Shown piece by piece: positions 42,601 through 58,600 of a stretch of DNA of 64,000 bases. Made by a program: the position numbers and the translations under genes. The stretch's first letter is position 1, and every line of letters begins with the position of its first letter. The notes below the pieces were generated by a model. That model ran no database searches and was not told where the DNA came from. It was given only the letters and a program-made list of their open reading frames with translations. The DNA lies in NCBI GenBank assembly GCA_964247055.1, contig OZ176054.1, forward strand, positions 8,680,001 to 8,744,000, written 5' to 3'. Source of the DNA: Paragordius varius. Its lineage: Eukaryota > Nematomorpha.

Positions 42601-45600
42601 GCAATTTTATATATTTGTCATACATCCTAGGTAACAATATTATCCCTTTTATAAAATAAAAATTCTCAGGAGTGTGCTAAAATTTTAAATCCGGAATTTT
42701 ATAATTTTTTTATCATCACTGTCTGAAGTTATTTTGGCAAGGGTAGTGTTAAAACTTTCAGGGGCTCTTTAATGCAGACTTTAATATATGATTTAGGTTT
42801 TTAAAGCAAAGATTTTAATATAATAAGATTTCCTTTTTTTTAATGCATTTAAGCAATTTTCGTATTCATATTATTAAAAATGTAAACAATTTTAAGTCCT
42901 CTCATACAATTTATGCAAAATATACATATTTAATATGCCTAATATAGTTATTAAAAAAGATGCAACAATGCATGGCCATATACTTACATCTTTTATCTTC
43001 TCGGAGTTTGGAAACTTCAACGTATTCTAAGATTAATTCCTATCTTTTTTCCCCAACTCAAAATTTCCTGAATAGTTTATCACCCGAAAATTCGAATGAT
43101 AATTTAAATACTGTCAAAACACATACTGTTGAATATCAACAAATTGTCGTTCCCTTCAAAATTAATGATTGTAACAATCCTTCACCTATGTTAATTCAAA
43201 ATGAAGCTAATTGGGTCGATGATTCAAGGTATAATATGATATAAAAACAAAAAATGTTTTTGATAAGCGAATGTACAATTCGATTACATTTTAAAAATTA
43301 ATAATTTGTTTTAGATACTTACCAATGATAACAAATTTATTTTTTTTATGTTCAGGCAATTGGATAAATCATTAATACATTACAACAACAATCCCTTTAA
43401 CCTTGATCTCAATAATATGAAAGATAATCCGTTTATCTGCGCTCATTTTAGAATGTATATTAAATGTGGAACTGACACGCACGTCGATGGAAAAGTCCTT
43501 AAAACTTTTATAATCGTAACCAAAAATAAAAATGAAGTAAAGTTATCCATATTTATATTAATTTTATATAGTCTTAGTTAATACGCATGAAATGTTGGTT
43601 AGGGTTCGGTCTTTGACTGGTCAAAATGACCGTTATGATTTATAAAGGCTCTCATTTGTGGTCAATGAGTTATCCACAATAAGAAAATGTCTTTAAATAA
43701 AAATACCATATTAAAAATAATGCCACCAATATAACACTAGTCGACAAATTTGGACATTTTTAAGCACCACCACTCAAACTTTTTAAATTATGACTAATTT
43801 CAGTGTTTTAAAACCAAATTTGAAAAAAATTTTGATTCCGCCAATCAGAATTTTGAAATATTATAGGTTTTTCAATTTTTCAAAAACAAGAGAAAATCGA
43901 GAGAAAATTAAATATAACTTTATAATAAAATGTTATTATATTATAAACTTAATATCGTTTAATAAAGCGTTTTATATTCTATCTTTTGAATATAAATATG
44001 TCATTTAAATATCAGAGAGAAAAAAATAGTACGAACTTAAACGTCAAAATTTAGTCTTTTTTTCAAGTGAATTTTTTATACGTATAAAATTTTTTTAAAA
44101 AAATACTAAAAAAGGGGTTCTATTGTTTAAACCTTCGGCTTTCAGATAGGCTATGTTTTTTTGTTAGATTTCGTTCTTTCGAGTACTTATTAGACTTTTT
44201 CTCTTGAGTTGGTTCTTATAAAAAATTCTTTATTTATACCTAGTGGATATACCTTATTTTTTTAAAATTATTGGTTGTTTTGTATTTTGAATTTCGGATG
44301 GATGTTGTTTAGCCACTTTTAGTAGAATTTACTGTTATGGGGTTGGACCATTTGTATTTACCTAATTTATATTCAATTTAATTGTATTTATCTAACTTTA
44401 TTCTGTAAATTGGTTAATTTAACATGTCAATTTGCCTGGATTTTGCTTGCAAGTCTCTCTTATCGGACTTTACGATTACTTATTGTTATCTTTGCCATAT
44501 CTGGCATAATTGGATCGCTTGGGGGATATGCAGAACTTGTGCAGCCGCCCGGATCTATCACACTATACATAAGCCCCTTTTAGATTTTTAATACTTTGGC
44601 TCTTAGCTTGTTTAGTATCTTATTTATAGAATTTGTTATCCATGCATGAAAAATTACTTATATCGACTTGCTTGTTTGAATATTTAAACATATGTACACG
44701 GGAATGATTGTTATTTTTGAATTAAATACAAATTTAAAAATTAAATTTTGGAAAAATCCTATTGGTGGCCTCAATTTTCTTTTTTGTTTTGGCCTATCCA
44801 TGCCATTAAGTATCAGAAAATGCAAAAATAATGGGGTGGTGCAAAACCTTGTTGATCAGTGTAATTAATGGAAAACCAAATAAAAAATAAGAAATTCTTA
44901 TAATGTGACATTTTTTACATTTCGTTTAAGTTTAAAAACATTATTTATTTTTTTTGTATCACATGGTGAACTAACATTTATTCAAAGAATATTTGACTTG
45001 CTATTGAAAACGCGGTCACATTTACAGTCATAAATTAATAAACAATAAGAAAATTTCAACCCTATAGATAAAATGCTACATATGTGATCCAAACTCGCTT
45101 ATGCCAGTACCGAATTCATCTCATATGGAAACTAAATGGTCGTTAAAATTAGCCTTTTCTATAAAAAACATATGCGTTGAGCGGAATATCAATGTCAATT
45201 CAACCAAAATAGCTGTGTCTGGGACAACGGTTAACAATACTATTAAATTTTATTTTGTTTCTTGGATAAACAGTTTATTTTCGCTTGTATTATAGTTTAC
45301 TCATTAACAATGTTTTTCGTTTTAAACTATTTGCTGTCACATGAATAATTAAAAGAAAGTGTGATTGAAAACTGATTTAAATTTATATAGCCATTTGGTT
45401 TCAGGCCGATTTTTTATGGCCAAACATTGGATAAAATTGTCCTTTAACGATTTGGGTCGCAAAAAAGGACCATATTTCATTTTATTGTAAGTAATGGAAC
45501 CGAAAAATAGAAATTCGGGTGTGATAAAGTTTAGGTTGTAACAGGTTAAATGGTTAGCTTTCCAAGTAATAATTTTTTTATATTTATATACATATAATGA

Positions 45601-48600
45601 TTTTAGGAATTGGCTTTGTTAGAGATTGATGATTACGGTTTGCTTGTGGAACCGCAATGGATTTTATACCCCTCAAGTTTAAGGACAAATACATCCACAG
45701 AAAGCGTCAATGATCATTTTGTACATTATTTAAATTGGTATCCTTATACCAATGAAAACAATCATTTTATCGTTAGTAGTAATAATGCTGCCTCAAGATT
45801 ACACTCAAACCATTCTATTCTTAAATTATTTTGGTTAGAGCATTTAATAACATGTCCTCCTCAGCATAATTTTGGCTCTGATTTCCAAAATAATTCAAAA
45901 TTTGGATATGAAACAAAGTCATATCTTTGCGTAGTGACAACAGAATCAATCAAAATACTCCGTTTTTCAGATGAAAACACTAACTTTTTACTACATCCTT
46001 TTACTTGCACAGAAGATACGTTTCTTAACTCTTCTGCGAGAAGCAATAAAAATTTTGGAGAAATATTTTATAATTTTACTGTACCAAGTTCAGTTCAAGT
46101 AGATGCAACCATTTTTACCATGAATCAAACAAAAAATTATACAACCAATGAAAATAAAAATGAAAAACCCGAAAAAGATTGTCAAAACACATGGGTTGAG
46201 GATTTAAGCTTGGCATCTATTTTGTTGATATTAACCAATAAAGGTAACCCTACTAATTTGAAAAATCAACTTAATAAGAATATGTATTTATTTTAATAAC
46301 AATTTTTTAGGAACCGTACATTGGCAAATTGTAGGGGAATGTGTCCCTAACTCAATTCCATTTTATATTACTAATACACTTGACCTGCCAATCCTTTACA
46401 ATGAGGTTACTATTTTGTCATTAATCATTAAAAATTTAACAAATTTGATTTACATTTCGATATAATGTATTTTGATTGACTGTTTTTTTCGTTCTATAAT
46501 CTATATATAGTAAACCACTAATTAAGAAAATAATTTATTAAGCAAAATAAAATATCAGACATGTACAGGATTATTGTATTATAGATATTTTCTATTAAAT
46601 AAATTTCATTATTTTAAAGGATTATGTCGCAAATGAAGATGACTTTATATGTGGTGGTGGGATAAGTATATTTTTTCATTCCACAACTCAAACATTATTA
46701 ATTTCGTTTGCGAATGGAACCGTTTTTGTTGGACAACTCGGCTTAAATGTTACCAATTTCAATCAACCATTAAGTGTTAATTTGGAATTTCTTACCTTTT
46801 ATCAATTGCAATTACCATTGTGCAAAAAGTATATTATTTATAACGAATATATATATACTATAAATTACTAATGACAACTAAGCATAAAGAATAAAAGACT
46901 AATATTTTTATTGAGGACAAACATATTTTTTGATTAATTATTTTATTGTCCTACAATTGCGTTTGATAACAAAATATGTTACTGATTTTTATTTCAATTT
47001 CCTTACTTTGTTAACCAATTATAAATACGGATTTTTATAAAAAAAATTAGTCTCGTACCTTTTACACGTTGTCTTTATATTGTATAATTTTCTAAAAAAC
47101 TTTTAAGCCTGTAATATTTTGACAATTATAGTTGTTTCTCATATGGATCCCCCTATGATTATGAACAGGACCCATATCAACCCAATGTTGTGTATTGTAA
47201 GGCCATGATAAATTACAATACCCATACAAAGGATGTCAAAAATAACAATCCCGATAATGAAACGAATCTGATTGATTTAACAACAAACGCACAGGAAAAT
47301 TCTACTATTGGGTTATAAAAAATATATTTTATAAGCCTGTATTTATATCTATTTAGCAAAATACTTATTAGACCATAATTTGTTTTGTTTTATAATTTGG
47401 AGATAAAATCCTCAGGTTTTAAAATTAATTATATTCATTACGCTACCGAAAGTTAAATGGTTTATATTTTGTAATCAATTGATTTATCATGTAATTTCTA
47501 TAATATTTTATATATGTAAAATATAATTTTTTATAGAGAATTTAACAGTCGACCATTGATACTCTTTTTTGGAGCTGATAAATTGCATTTAGCAGACCTT
47601 AATGTTGAAATGGAAAATTGGACTGATGTGCAATCATATTCATCTATGCTTGTGTTAGCATCCATGGTTTATCTTTTATAAATAAAATTTTTTCTATAAA
47701 TTTGCTTTTTTCATGCATTACTTTTACCTGGAAATACAAATTAGGATTGGATTATCGTAAATATAATCGAGTTTGACCAGAGTATGCATATATGATACCG
47801 GTTATTAGAGCTTTTCTATATGACCAGTAAACAAAATTCAAATTTATGTTTATCCTATAGAAAACATTAATTTAATGTAAAAAAAACATACAAATTTCGT
47901 TAATTGTGTGTAAGTAAAACTAATTAAACCATAATAGAGTGGTTAATTTTGTAAAGTTTTATTTGGTCATAACATATACGCGATTTTAATAATTGACTGG
48001 TCATGACTGTAAAGGATTGCAATTATACATGGGTAGATTAGTTACCCTTTTTGATATAACCACAACTGTAACATTTAAATACATTGTTTTTATTTCTGTT
48101 ACTATTTATGAATACTTTGAATAGATAAAAACCTTGACGTTTGTGGATAACCACTTCTATGTATTGTGTGAAAATGGGAATTTATTTATTTATAACTTGT
48201 TGGGATTTGGCAGAGCTAACTATCAGTTGTTGGATATTTTGGGCATAAATGGGCCATTTATGGATGTCGAAATAAGTATTTACATTAATTTTTATTAATG
48301 ATGCTATTTTTGAGAACATTTTTTTCAGATTTTAGATAAATAAATAATACATTATTTTCAATCATTGTGCATTAATTTAATGAATGCTTAGCATTTATTT
48401 TATTGATTCTATTTTTATTTAAAATATTGGGCTTATTTGCTAAATATTATGTTTCATTTAAATTCATTTAAATATATTTTCGTTTAATCAATCCCTATAG
48501 GCTTTAAAAATATATGAAATTTTTTACGTTCCTTAAACTAATTTTTAATTGATTGTTTTATTTTTTATCCCAAACGAATAGGTATTAATCAATCTGATTC

Positions 48601-51600
48601 ACAAATTAAATTACGAGAGCCTATATCCAAATTGGTTGATGAGTTGTGTTCAGACATGGAAGAAATTAATTTACCTCAACAATCAGTAGTAAAATGTATA
48701 AAAAATATTTTAAAAATTTTTTAGTAACTCAAACTTATTTTATAATTTATTCCAATTTATTCTAGCACCGAAAACAGCGAATGATAATAAAGTTGTACAT
48801 GATTCAAACTATTTCGAAACTTGTCACATATTATCGATGCCGCCACCTCAACATGGAATTCAAACGGGGGGAACGCTTTCGACTAGTAAATTTATTTTAA
48901 TACCTTTTTGAATTAATTATGATTAAATACATATATTTTTGCTATTCTTTTTTAGTATTGACCAAATATTAGAATTGCAAAACAACAATTATTGGCATTT
49001 TAATGGTTGAAATATTTTTAGTTTAAATGTGCAATTAGTTTTTATAGGATTTTTAAAATTTATAATGTCATAAAAGAGCTCTAATTTTATTTAAATTTTG
49101 TGCGATTGTTTTCAAAATTATATTGCTCTTAAATAGATGCACCTCAATATGGGCTCAATGCAATGAATTCATTTTGTCTACTAAATCAATCTGTTAATTC
49201 GCCATTAGAATCATCGAACATATCCACCATGCCAGTAGTTTTATCAGAGGATATGGCTGGTATCGAATTGTGTTTTGGTGGACGAGATTTTCTCGAAATT
49301 TACGATAAAGAACGACTTAAACGCCGGTATATTTTGTATCGAATCAAACTTGAAAATTATTATATATAGAGTTTTTAAATCACATTTGCTTGTAAAAACC
49401 GTTTTGAACAAATAATTTTATTTTAGGCTAACTACACCTGGTCTGTATATAGCTTATATTCCATCACCCAATCAATCATCTAAACCTTCAAGCCCGTTAC
49501 CACAAGGCATGGGAACATCACCAATCCCTAAATATAAAGTACAGACTGGAAATTAACTGATTTTCCTTATAAAATAATTAAATAAGTCTCTTCATTTTGA
49601 ATATAATTAAAACACATTATATTTATTTAAAATTAACGGATTTTTGTAGGTTTGTGGGTTTTCATATATTTTATAATTATTTTATAGAATTACGCAACCT
49701 TAGAAATTTCTCTAAAAAGTGCGAACAAATCAAAGAACAAGAATACACCCTTATCCTATTACATTGCTGGTATACAAGTCCAAATAGGGGTTCACTCAAC
49801 TAACAGGAACCCAACTTTTTTACAAATCGATGACTATAATGCAATTCAGGTTTTAGTTATTAAAATCTTTTAAAAGTTTTTTAAATAATGAACAATTTTA
49901 TAAGAATATTATAATTTCTTATAGATTAAACCGACTAAAAAGAGCCGATGGTTTGATTTTCATTTAGATCAGCGTGATATCTCAGAACGAAATCCTATTG
50001 CATTAAAAAGTAAATCAATTTATTTGTACTATATTCTTTTTATATTTTTGAAAACATATTTTCGTATAGTTGGGTTAAACAATACTGATCCCAGGAAAAT
50101 TACAGTGATTGATAATATACGGATATATCTTAAATGCAATTCGGGTAGTTTTATTTAATTTTTTTATATATAAATCGTTATAAATATTAATTTTAAATGA
50201 TATAATATCTAATACATAGAACATGGGACAACATTAAATGGATTTTCAAATGCCAAAAATATGTTTAATAATATACACGTTGAATCTTTTAAACGCCAAA
50301 TATCATCTAACATTATATTCGTTTTGACAAATCGTTACTTTCTAAATCAACCTAATAACTTTGCAATGTTTAATAATGATTTTGGAACTGGATCACTCCC
50401 AAACTTAATTTCCTTGTAAGTTATTTAATATTAATTATTCTATTCAGAAATCTATTAGGCTGTTAATATTTAATAAATTACGGTAGATTATATATAATAA
50501 AATTGAAATTGTTTTAATTTTCTAGTTTCGATAAGTTTAATATGTCATAAAATATTGTTTTAAAGTGTTCTTTGATATTTATTTCTGTGATGCAATCTAT
50601 TTAAAATATGCTTAATTGTTAAAGAATAATTAATTCATAATTTACAATTTTCAAACACTAGTCATTAATAATTTTAGTTAAATTTATGTTTGTGAAAAAA
50701 ACTTGTTAAACTATTTTGAAAATGATATTTTATTTCAGCGTAATGATTTTTTTCTACAAACCTTAAAATTACAATCTCATTGTTAATGAATTGAAATACA
50801 TATTCTAGATTTTTATAAGCCATATAATAAAATATAACTGTTTTATACAAATAATTAATGTTTTATTGTTTAATATTTATTACAATAAATTACATAAATT
50901 CATAGGTTAACTACAAGTGTCTGCACAAATTCTATCTACTTATATGAATTAAATTCCCAAAAAGATTACGGTCTTAATAAAGGAATGATACCACAAACAT
51001 GGAATGCTTTTTTGGATGATATTTATCTCAAGCATTTGAAACAATATATGTACCAAAACACTTTGATTTCTAACGCCATAGAAAATAGTCTTATTGAAAT
51101 ATTTTCGGACACCTCATGCAATGAACTTATTGATACATTATTGGTAAAATAATATTTTTCCCAATATATTTTTTAAATGTAATTTATTTAATTTTCGGTT
51201 TTTTAACAAAGTTAATAGTTTTAGTTGTTAAAAACGCCATTATTATCAAACCTTACAATAATTTTATAGCGTTCTTTCAAATTTTATTAACACATACTTT
51301 ATAATTGAGTAAAATATGTTTTTTAATATTCAACCTAAATTATAATTTGAACAACCTATGTTATAGGAAAAAGAATGGTTTCAGCATCAAATCAATGTTT
51401 TAAAACGGTCGGTTGATGGAACTCTTGACTGGAATGATACACATCTTCTTATTTCTGCAATAAAATTTTGTCATAAAATTTGGATTAATCGTCCATTGAC
51501 TTTTGCGCTTTACATAAAAAATAATTTATCTACTCATAATATGAATAATTTTTACGAATATATGCAATCCGAATTCCCTTTAACTACGCTAATTTCTGTA

Positions 51601-52309
51601 AAGAAGCTAGTTAACTATCTGGTTGTATATCAGTATATAGCAACTGACAAATTCTATGATAATAAAGCTATAAATATGGACACATTACAATCGCTTTCAA
51701 GTCGTGATACGATAAAAGAATACCCAATAATATATGTTTGCCCGTTAACGCTTAACAAATATATCAATGCCGCAATATTTGCTATATGTGAAATCGTTTA
51801 TCAAACCTATATTTTGCCATACCATAGTTTATTACTTTACCCTTTAACAAGCGAATGTGCCAACGGTTTGTAATATTTTTGTTTCGATTCAAAAAATAAG
51901 AGTCATTTTATTGTATTTTAACTATGAATTATAGTTGAAATTTTGTTTTGTACTATAACAACTTTAGACTTAATTGAACGGGGTTGGGACGTCATGTATT
52001 ATTTGTTGTTAACTGGATCCGAAATTATAATGGAATCTACAATTCAATCTCTTACAATACTATTATCGCATCATGATGCTGCATTTAAAGAACTTCAAAA
52101 CATTAATTTACCATCAAATATTACTGAAGTACACTATAAACTTTTAATAATTTTCTAATATAAGGTTTGATTATTTTTTTTCTAAAATATATATATATAT
52201 ATATATAGGATGAAATTCAAATTTTAAAGAAGTTTTGTCAACCCAAATCGGCCCCAAATTCCTTCAATATTAGAAATGGCTATTTAGTAATTGACAGGTT
52301 TGTTTAAAT

Positions 52310-52349
<40 letters not shown>

Positions 52350-54364
52350 ATGCTTAAAAACTAGACAACCCAATAAAATATATTAATAATAATAATAGTT
52401 TCTACCAATACCTGCTGGAAAAATTCTTACAACAAAATAGCATAACTACACTAAAATCTCTATCAATAATGTTGCTTTCCTGCATAAATCTTATGGTTAC
52501 AGCTTTAGAAAATGCTTCCAACCACGAATTGGCCTATGCTGAAAAATGGTCCCAAATCATAATTCAATCAGTGTCCATGTACCATGGAATAGTAAAAACT
52601 ATATATATAATTTTATAATTTTAATTACACTCCTTCGTATTTTTTTGCATAGAATGATAACGAAAAAACTGACATTTCTGTCAACCAAGAAATAAATATT
52701 TGTATGCATCGGATAATCATACATGTTTTAAGTTCAACTGCTATTTTACCTCAAAACTATTTGACTCGGTTATTTAGCTTTCAGGAAGATGTTATAATTT
52801 GCCTAGATCAATTATTGAAACGGTGTATTGAATATATAACGGCCAACGTAAAAGTAACATTTTAATTTTAATAAACATTTAGATAATGTGTCAAGCTCCC
52901 TCGACGGATAATTGCATCAATATTTTCTTAATTTATTACAAATTAATGCTAATTATTCAGGTAAAATTAACTAATTTAATAACAAATTTTATTTCATGGC
53001 AGATAACATCGGTAACAAATTTAATGTTTGATTCAAATAATGAATCTAAGGAAGCAACAGTATACAACAATCATAAATTATGGTGTGAAAAGATTTCGCA
53101 AGAAATATTACCACAACTTGCCTACAATTGCTTGGAGCTAATATATTGTCATACCCAGCAGCAAATGGATTATAAGAAACAAATATCTGAGTGTCCGTAT
53201 TTCGTCGATTCTCTAAAGTAATAAAGTTTTGTAGGAATATTTTGATATTAAAAAAAATTTGTTTTCACCAATAATAATTGACATTTGAAGGCGCTTAAAC
53301 TCGTTGAATAAATGCAATCATCCTGTTTTGAGGGGTTTGTGTTTTGATTGCGGCCAATTTTTCAGAGTCTCCCAAATATTGATTGAGCTTGGCAGTTTAA
53401 TTGTATTTATACTTTAATTTTTATTATGGCGGTGAAGGTTAAGATCTACCGGATTTTTCGGATAGTGTTTAGAGATATATTCGATATATCAGTATATGTG
53501 ACCTTTTCGTCATAAATAAAATTTGCTTATAAGTAACGGATAATTTTTTAGTGCTTAAATGTGAGAGATTAATTGTATCAAGCAAGTTTTTAATCGGAAA
53601 ATTTCTAAAAAGAATATTGATATTTAAAAAATATACCTCAAACTTTCCATTTATAAAGTGTGATTGGTTATCAGTAAAAGGTTTGAATTGTGGTTTACTT
53701 CATAAAATTTTTAATATATAGGAAAATTTGAGTTAAATTGTAATTCACCAAAAACACAATTTTTGCTGGTGAAAAGGGAAAATCTTAATTATAATTATAT
53801 GACTTGATGATATTTCCTTATACGTTTGTCTTTTAGACACTCTACTCCGTCTGAAATATCTTTGAGTGAATTAACGAAACTTACACATTACACTTTGTAT
53901 AATATATGTTGTGGCCATTCCCAAGAAAACTATTTGGCACACAAAGAAATATTTGGCCTACATAAATTGTGGTTTCGATTGCAAAATTTGCTTTGGATTT
54001 TATTGCCCAAGAGTTTACTAAGCATGGATAATAATGATTCCTTTTCTACATTAAAGGACAACGAATTAGATGAAAATTTTATCGATCATTTCTGTCAAAA
54101 TTGGTATTTCCCCAACGAATATGGGCAATATGGTAATAATTTTACTTAATAAAATAATTATTTATTAATATTATACTTTAAACATATTAAATATTAACTT
54201 TATTAAAATCTCACAAATTTTAAAATAAAAACATTTTTTTGACATAAATTATGTATAAATGCGATTAACATTATGTATAATTTAACCCAATATTCCTTTA
54301 TTTACCTATAAAATCCTTTATTTAACACTTTATATACCATCAAAATTTAATATGTAATCATTTA

Positions 54365-54400
<36 letters not shown>

Positions 54401-55616
54401 TTAGACAAGACATATTTCGTAGTAACCCAAACAACTCAATTATTAAGAACAATCCTTGAACATATCATTACCAAAGGCTCATATTTTACCCATTTTGTTA
54501 AAATAATTTATGGGTGCGAAGCGTGGCCCTTAACTCAAATCATAATGATGGATGAAAAATTAATGAATTACAAAAGAGTTTACCTATTTTCTGCACTCAT
54601 GCAGATGAGTTGGCTTTTCAAAGAATCCGATATTAATTTAACGATCCAAAAAGTATTATTGGGATGTATCAAAACTTTGAGAAATTTATCACCTATTCCT
54701 ATGGCTAAACAATTATTGCAAGGTTGGCATTATTAGTCATATACTTTTATATATTATTGAATAACATTTTGTTAAAAAGAAGTTTTACAATCGTTTGAAT
54801 TTTATTTTAAATTAAATATAAATAATGGAAGATGCATCTAACACGGTGTCTAAAAAAATGGTTTGTGCAATATTTATCATAAGTGTTTATACGATTGAAA
54901 AAAAAATTTAATTATATTAGTCAAATTGGTAGCATTTATATAATTAATTTTTGTTTATCATTTACAAAAAAAACTACAGAAATCAATTCCAACATTACAA
55001 TATATATCAAGGTTAATTTGATACAAATGGAAGATGAAGATATACGGTGGCTTGCGCGAAGCTTTCTTTTGACTTACTATGAGTATATTTTATTATAATT
55101 ATTATTTAAAAAAAAATTATACAAAAGTTAAAATATAGTAAAATAAATTTGGTTCCCTGCTTATCTTAAATCAAATTTAGACAAAGTGTATTTAATTAGT
55201 TTGTTATAATTTAATATTTTTTATATACTTGATAGAGTTCAAAAAATTGAAACCTTACATATGTCCTAAAATAAGATATATTAGAATGTATAACTTTGTT
55301 AAAATATTAATTAAATATATGATATAGTGAAATACTCCAAGAATCACAACAACGTTCCTTTTTTATGATTTATATACTTCCCATGTTACCTGTTACACTA
55401 TCGGGCGGCTTCAAATCTTTGCAATTTCTTGACATTATTTGTTACATGATTACCAAAGGGTACACTACAAATTCAAAATCTAATCAACAATTTGGGTAAT
55501 TTAAGATATAAATTTTACATTTTTCAATCGCATTTATAAACCTATATAAGGATTAGGGTTGGATTTATACGGTACAAGAATTAATAATCTGTTTTGCGTT
55601 TATGAATGCAGTCGTT

Positions 55617-55664
<48 letters not shown>

Positions 55665-58600
55665 AAATTAATAATATTCCATTGCAAATATATCTTCCAC
55701 CTAAAAAATTAAAGGGAAATCAACTAATGGTGTATTTGTTTTTACAATTAATAAATTTTTTTATTTATTGCATTAAATTTAAAATATATACCATAAATTT
55801 TATACTTATATCGAAACATTTCTTTAAAATCTCTGACTGGTTATATTTAATACAGTCATGAATGGATTCATAAATGCAGTAATAAGAATTGGTCAAACCC
55901 TTGTACCCACACAAACGCTAAATTATATATTTCAAATTTGCATTTTTTCACATCCTATATGATAATATTGATTTAGTTTTGACACCGATATCATGGACAT
56001 ATGTATGCAATATTTATCCTACATTAATGACTCCTTTATACGAAATCCAAGAATTGTCATTTATAATTTTATTGATCATTTCTTGTGTGAAGAAAATCAT
56101 GATTCTACACATAATAATAATAACAATAAAAAAGACACGAGTCATCCCAACAAAAGTGACGACAAATTTTATGATTACAATGAAATGGCTTTTGAAAAGT
56201 CTAGCAACCCATATTACTTGGAAAGTTATGTCAACTGTTTGCAGTGTGCACCCATGCACAATTATGCAGTAATTATTAATTTTAAAATAATTTTTTGGCT
56301 AAAAAATATTTTTAAATGTTTAAAAATTTAGGGTTACCTTGTTGATATATAAATTCTTTTTTGATTTAAGTTTTTTAAAATTATCGATGCAAAATAAATT
56401 AATATATTATGTTTTTTTGGATTTGTATTTTTTTATATTCACAAATTTTTAGAACATCAAGTTATCATCAATCAAAAAGGAGTCTAAATATACCGCATCC
56501 TCAATTATTGTACGTTTGCTGACATTTCACAAAATTTGCTCCTTCCAAGTTAAAATAAATGAAATTAAAAAAATCAAAATGGTAATTTTTTACAAAAATA
56601 TTTTTATTTATAATATTTATAAATATTTTTAGTATTTTATGATTTTCTATTTTTTGCACGCGCTTTATAATAATCACATTTATTTTAGCAAGTTATTATC
56701 CATATAAAATATCATTTATTTGATTATCAAGTTTTGCAAAACTTTTTATCTGAATTATCTATTATTATTATTGTTATTCTATTTTTACAGGTAAAAACGC
56801 TTTCAATTCACATAAATAACAATGTTAATGCCAGCATAGTTGAATTGAAAAATGCCCACAAAAATCAATGGCTTACCATACTAGATCAAGTTGTTTTACA
56901 ACCGGCTCAATCATGGCTTAAGATTGATTTACCGATCCCTGTTATTGCACACAATGTTAAGATTGAATATGATTCATTTTATGGTGTGGATTCCAGTGAT
57001 TTAAATTATGGTATTAACATTTTTTTCCAGAAAATATCACATTTTTGCTATATAAATAGGTCTTTAAAATGATATTTATTACTTAAAGCTTGATTTGATT
57101 CTACACACTCAAAAACTTGCTCCAATAATAATTATATTTTCGATAATAAAATTTGCGTATTAAATGCCCCTTTTTGTTATGTTTCATCTCATCTTCAAAC
57201 AATATTCTTCTAAAGTGTGAAATAATTTTATCAAAAACCAAAAATTTACATTATATCTTGTTTATGTTTAGCTGATCGTTCAAGTGATATATTTTGCCCA
57301 AAATGTAATTTAATTGTACACTCAATTACCGGGGTATGCAGTAATTGTGGAGAAAATGCTTTTCAATGCTCCAAATGCCGGTATATTAAATAGAGTTGAA
57401 CAAATATTTTATGAATCAATTATAATTAAGGATAAGTTTCGAATATTCACATTATATGCATAATTCATTAAAATTATCATAAATTTGATTTATTATTTTT
57501 AATAATAATTAAAAATTAGAACTTGATCGGTGAATTTATATTATTTACTAATAATAATAATAATAATAATTTCATTATCATCCATCAACTAAATTTTTAC
57601 AAATATTTTTATGGATTATACGCTCAAAATGTTAATATTTTAGGTCTATCAATTACGATGACCGTGAGCCATATCTCTGTACTAATTGCGGTTTGTGTAA
57701 ATATGCCAAATTTGAATATTTTATAAACGCCAGGCCTTGTGTTGCCGTTGGTCCAATTACCAATGATGCAATATATAATAAGGTTGTTAACACAAAACAA
57801 AATCAACTTTTATAATAAAAAAACATATTTAACCATAAAATAATTTTTATGATTTTTAAATTAGTTTTTTGTATTTTGGTCTTATTTAAGGATTGAAAAT
57901 TTTGTCCATATAAAGCCGAGCCTTTTACATCAAATTGTTTTAAATGACTAATTACCATTCGAAATATACAGTATTTCGCGCTTTTTCGAATGATATACAA
58001 TACATGGCTCTATATCTAAAACTGTTAATTTTGAAAATATCGAGTTTAATGTTAAATCGGGGCCGAATTTTTTCGATAAACCCTAATTAAAAGAAATTCC
58101 CAGTGTTAAACCAATTTTTTCAGATATACAATTTATGTATTTAAATAGGATGAATTTTAAATTTATAAGAATGGCAGTTAAATAAAGTAAAATTTGTTGT
58201 CTAGTGTAATTGATTGAAAATAAAACAATGATAGAATGTAATTAAATGAATAAAGATAATATTTCTGTATTATTAGTTTTTGTATAATTTAGTTTTAAAA
58301 TATTGATTAAAACAAAAAAAATTAATCAAAATGATAGTAATCCCGTAAATTTTAAATTCAATATTTTTTTGTATTCATAGGCCGTTAGTGATTATGAGGA
58401 TTTATGGCTTAAATATGACAAAAATCAGAAAATGATTGAAAGTTATGCTTTAAGTATACGAGAATTAGTTAGCAACTTTCAAGATCATCATGATTCGGTA
58501 TTTTTTAATTTCATTTTAAACTTTTGCATAAAGTTATAAATTTGTATTAAATGTAATTTTCTATATTTCATATATTTTTATTATATAAATACGGTAGGAG

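Larger units (their letters stand above)
50906..55459 (+). other. UBR4: UBR4 exon block 5
   Basis: Exons: 50906-51143, 51367-51865, 51935-52128, 52209-52297, 52399-52591, 52653-52853, about 52964-53217, 53837-54132, 54399-54722, 54980-55082, 55328-55459. The start of the exon ending at 53217 is uncertain: either GTAAAATT at 52964 or ATAACATC about 40 bases later. [18 protein letters not shown] matches human SSSVRWQAHCLTLHIY. The long acidic/Ser-rich linker of vertebrate UBR4 is largely missing here. Confidence 0.75.

Noticed and set aside
43790-44008. 72-codon open frame in UBR4 intron
   Set aside because: Basic, Phe/Ile/Lys-rich composition typical of AT-rich intron reading; no similarity and no phase-compatible splice sites.
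55559-55861. 100-codon open frame with a Tyr-Ile repeat
   Set aside because: The repeat is a translated (TA)n microsatellite; the rest is low complexity.
57523-57726. 67-codon open frame overlapping the UBR4 zinc-rich exon
   Set aside because: A shadow in the wrong frame; the true frame at 57644-57782 encodes the conserved [15 protein letters not shown] segment.
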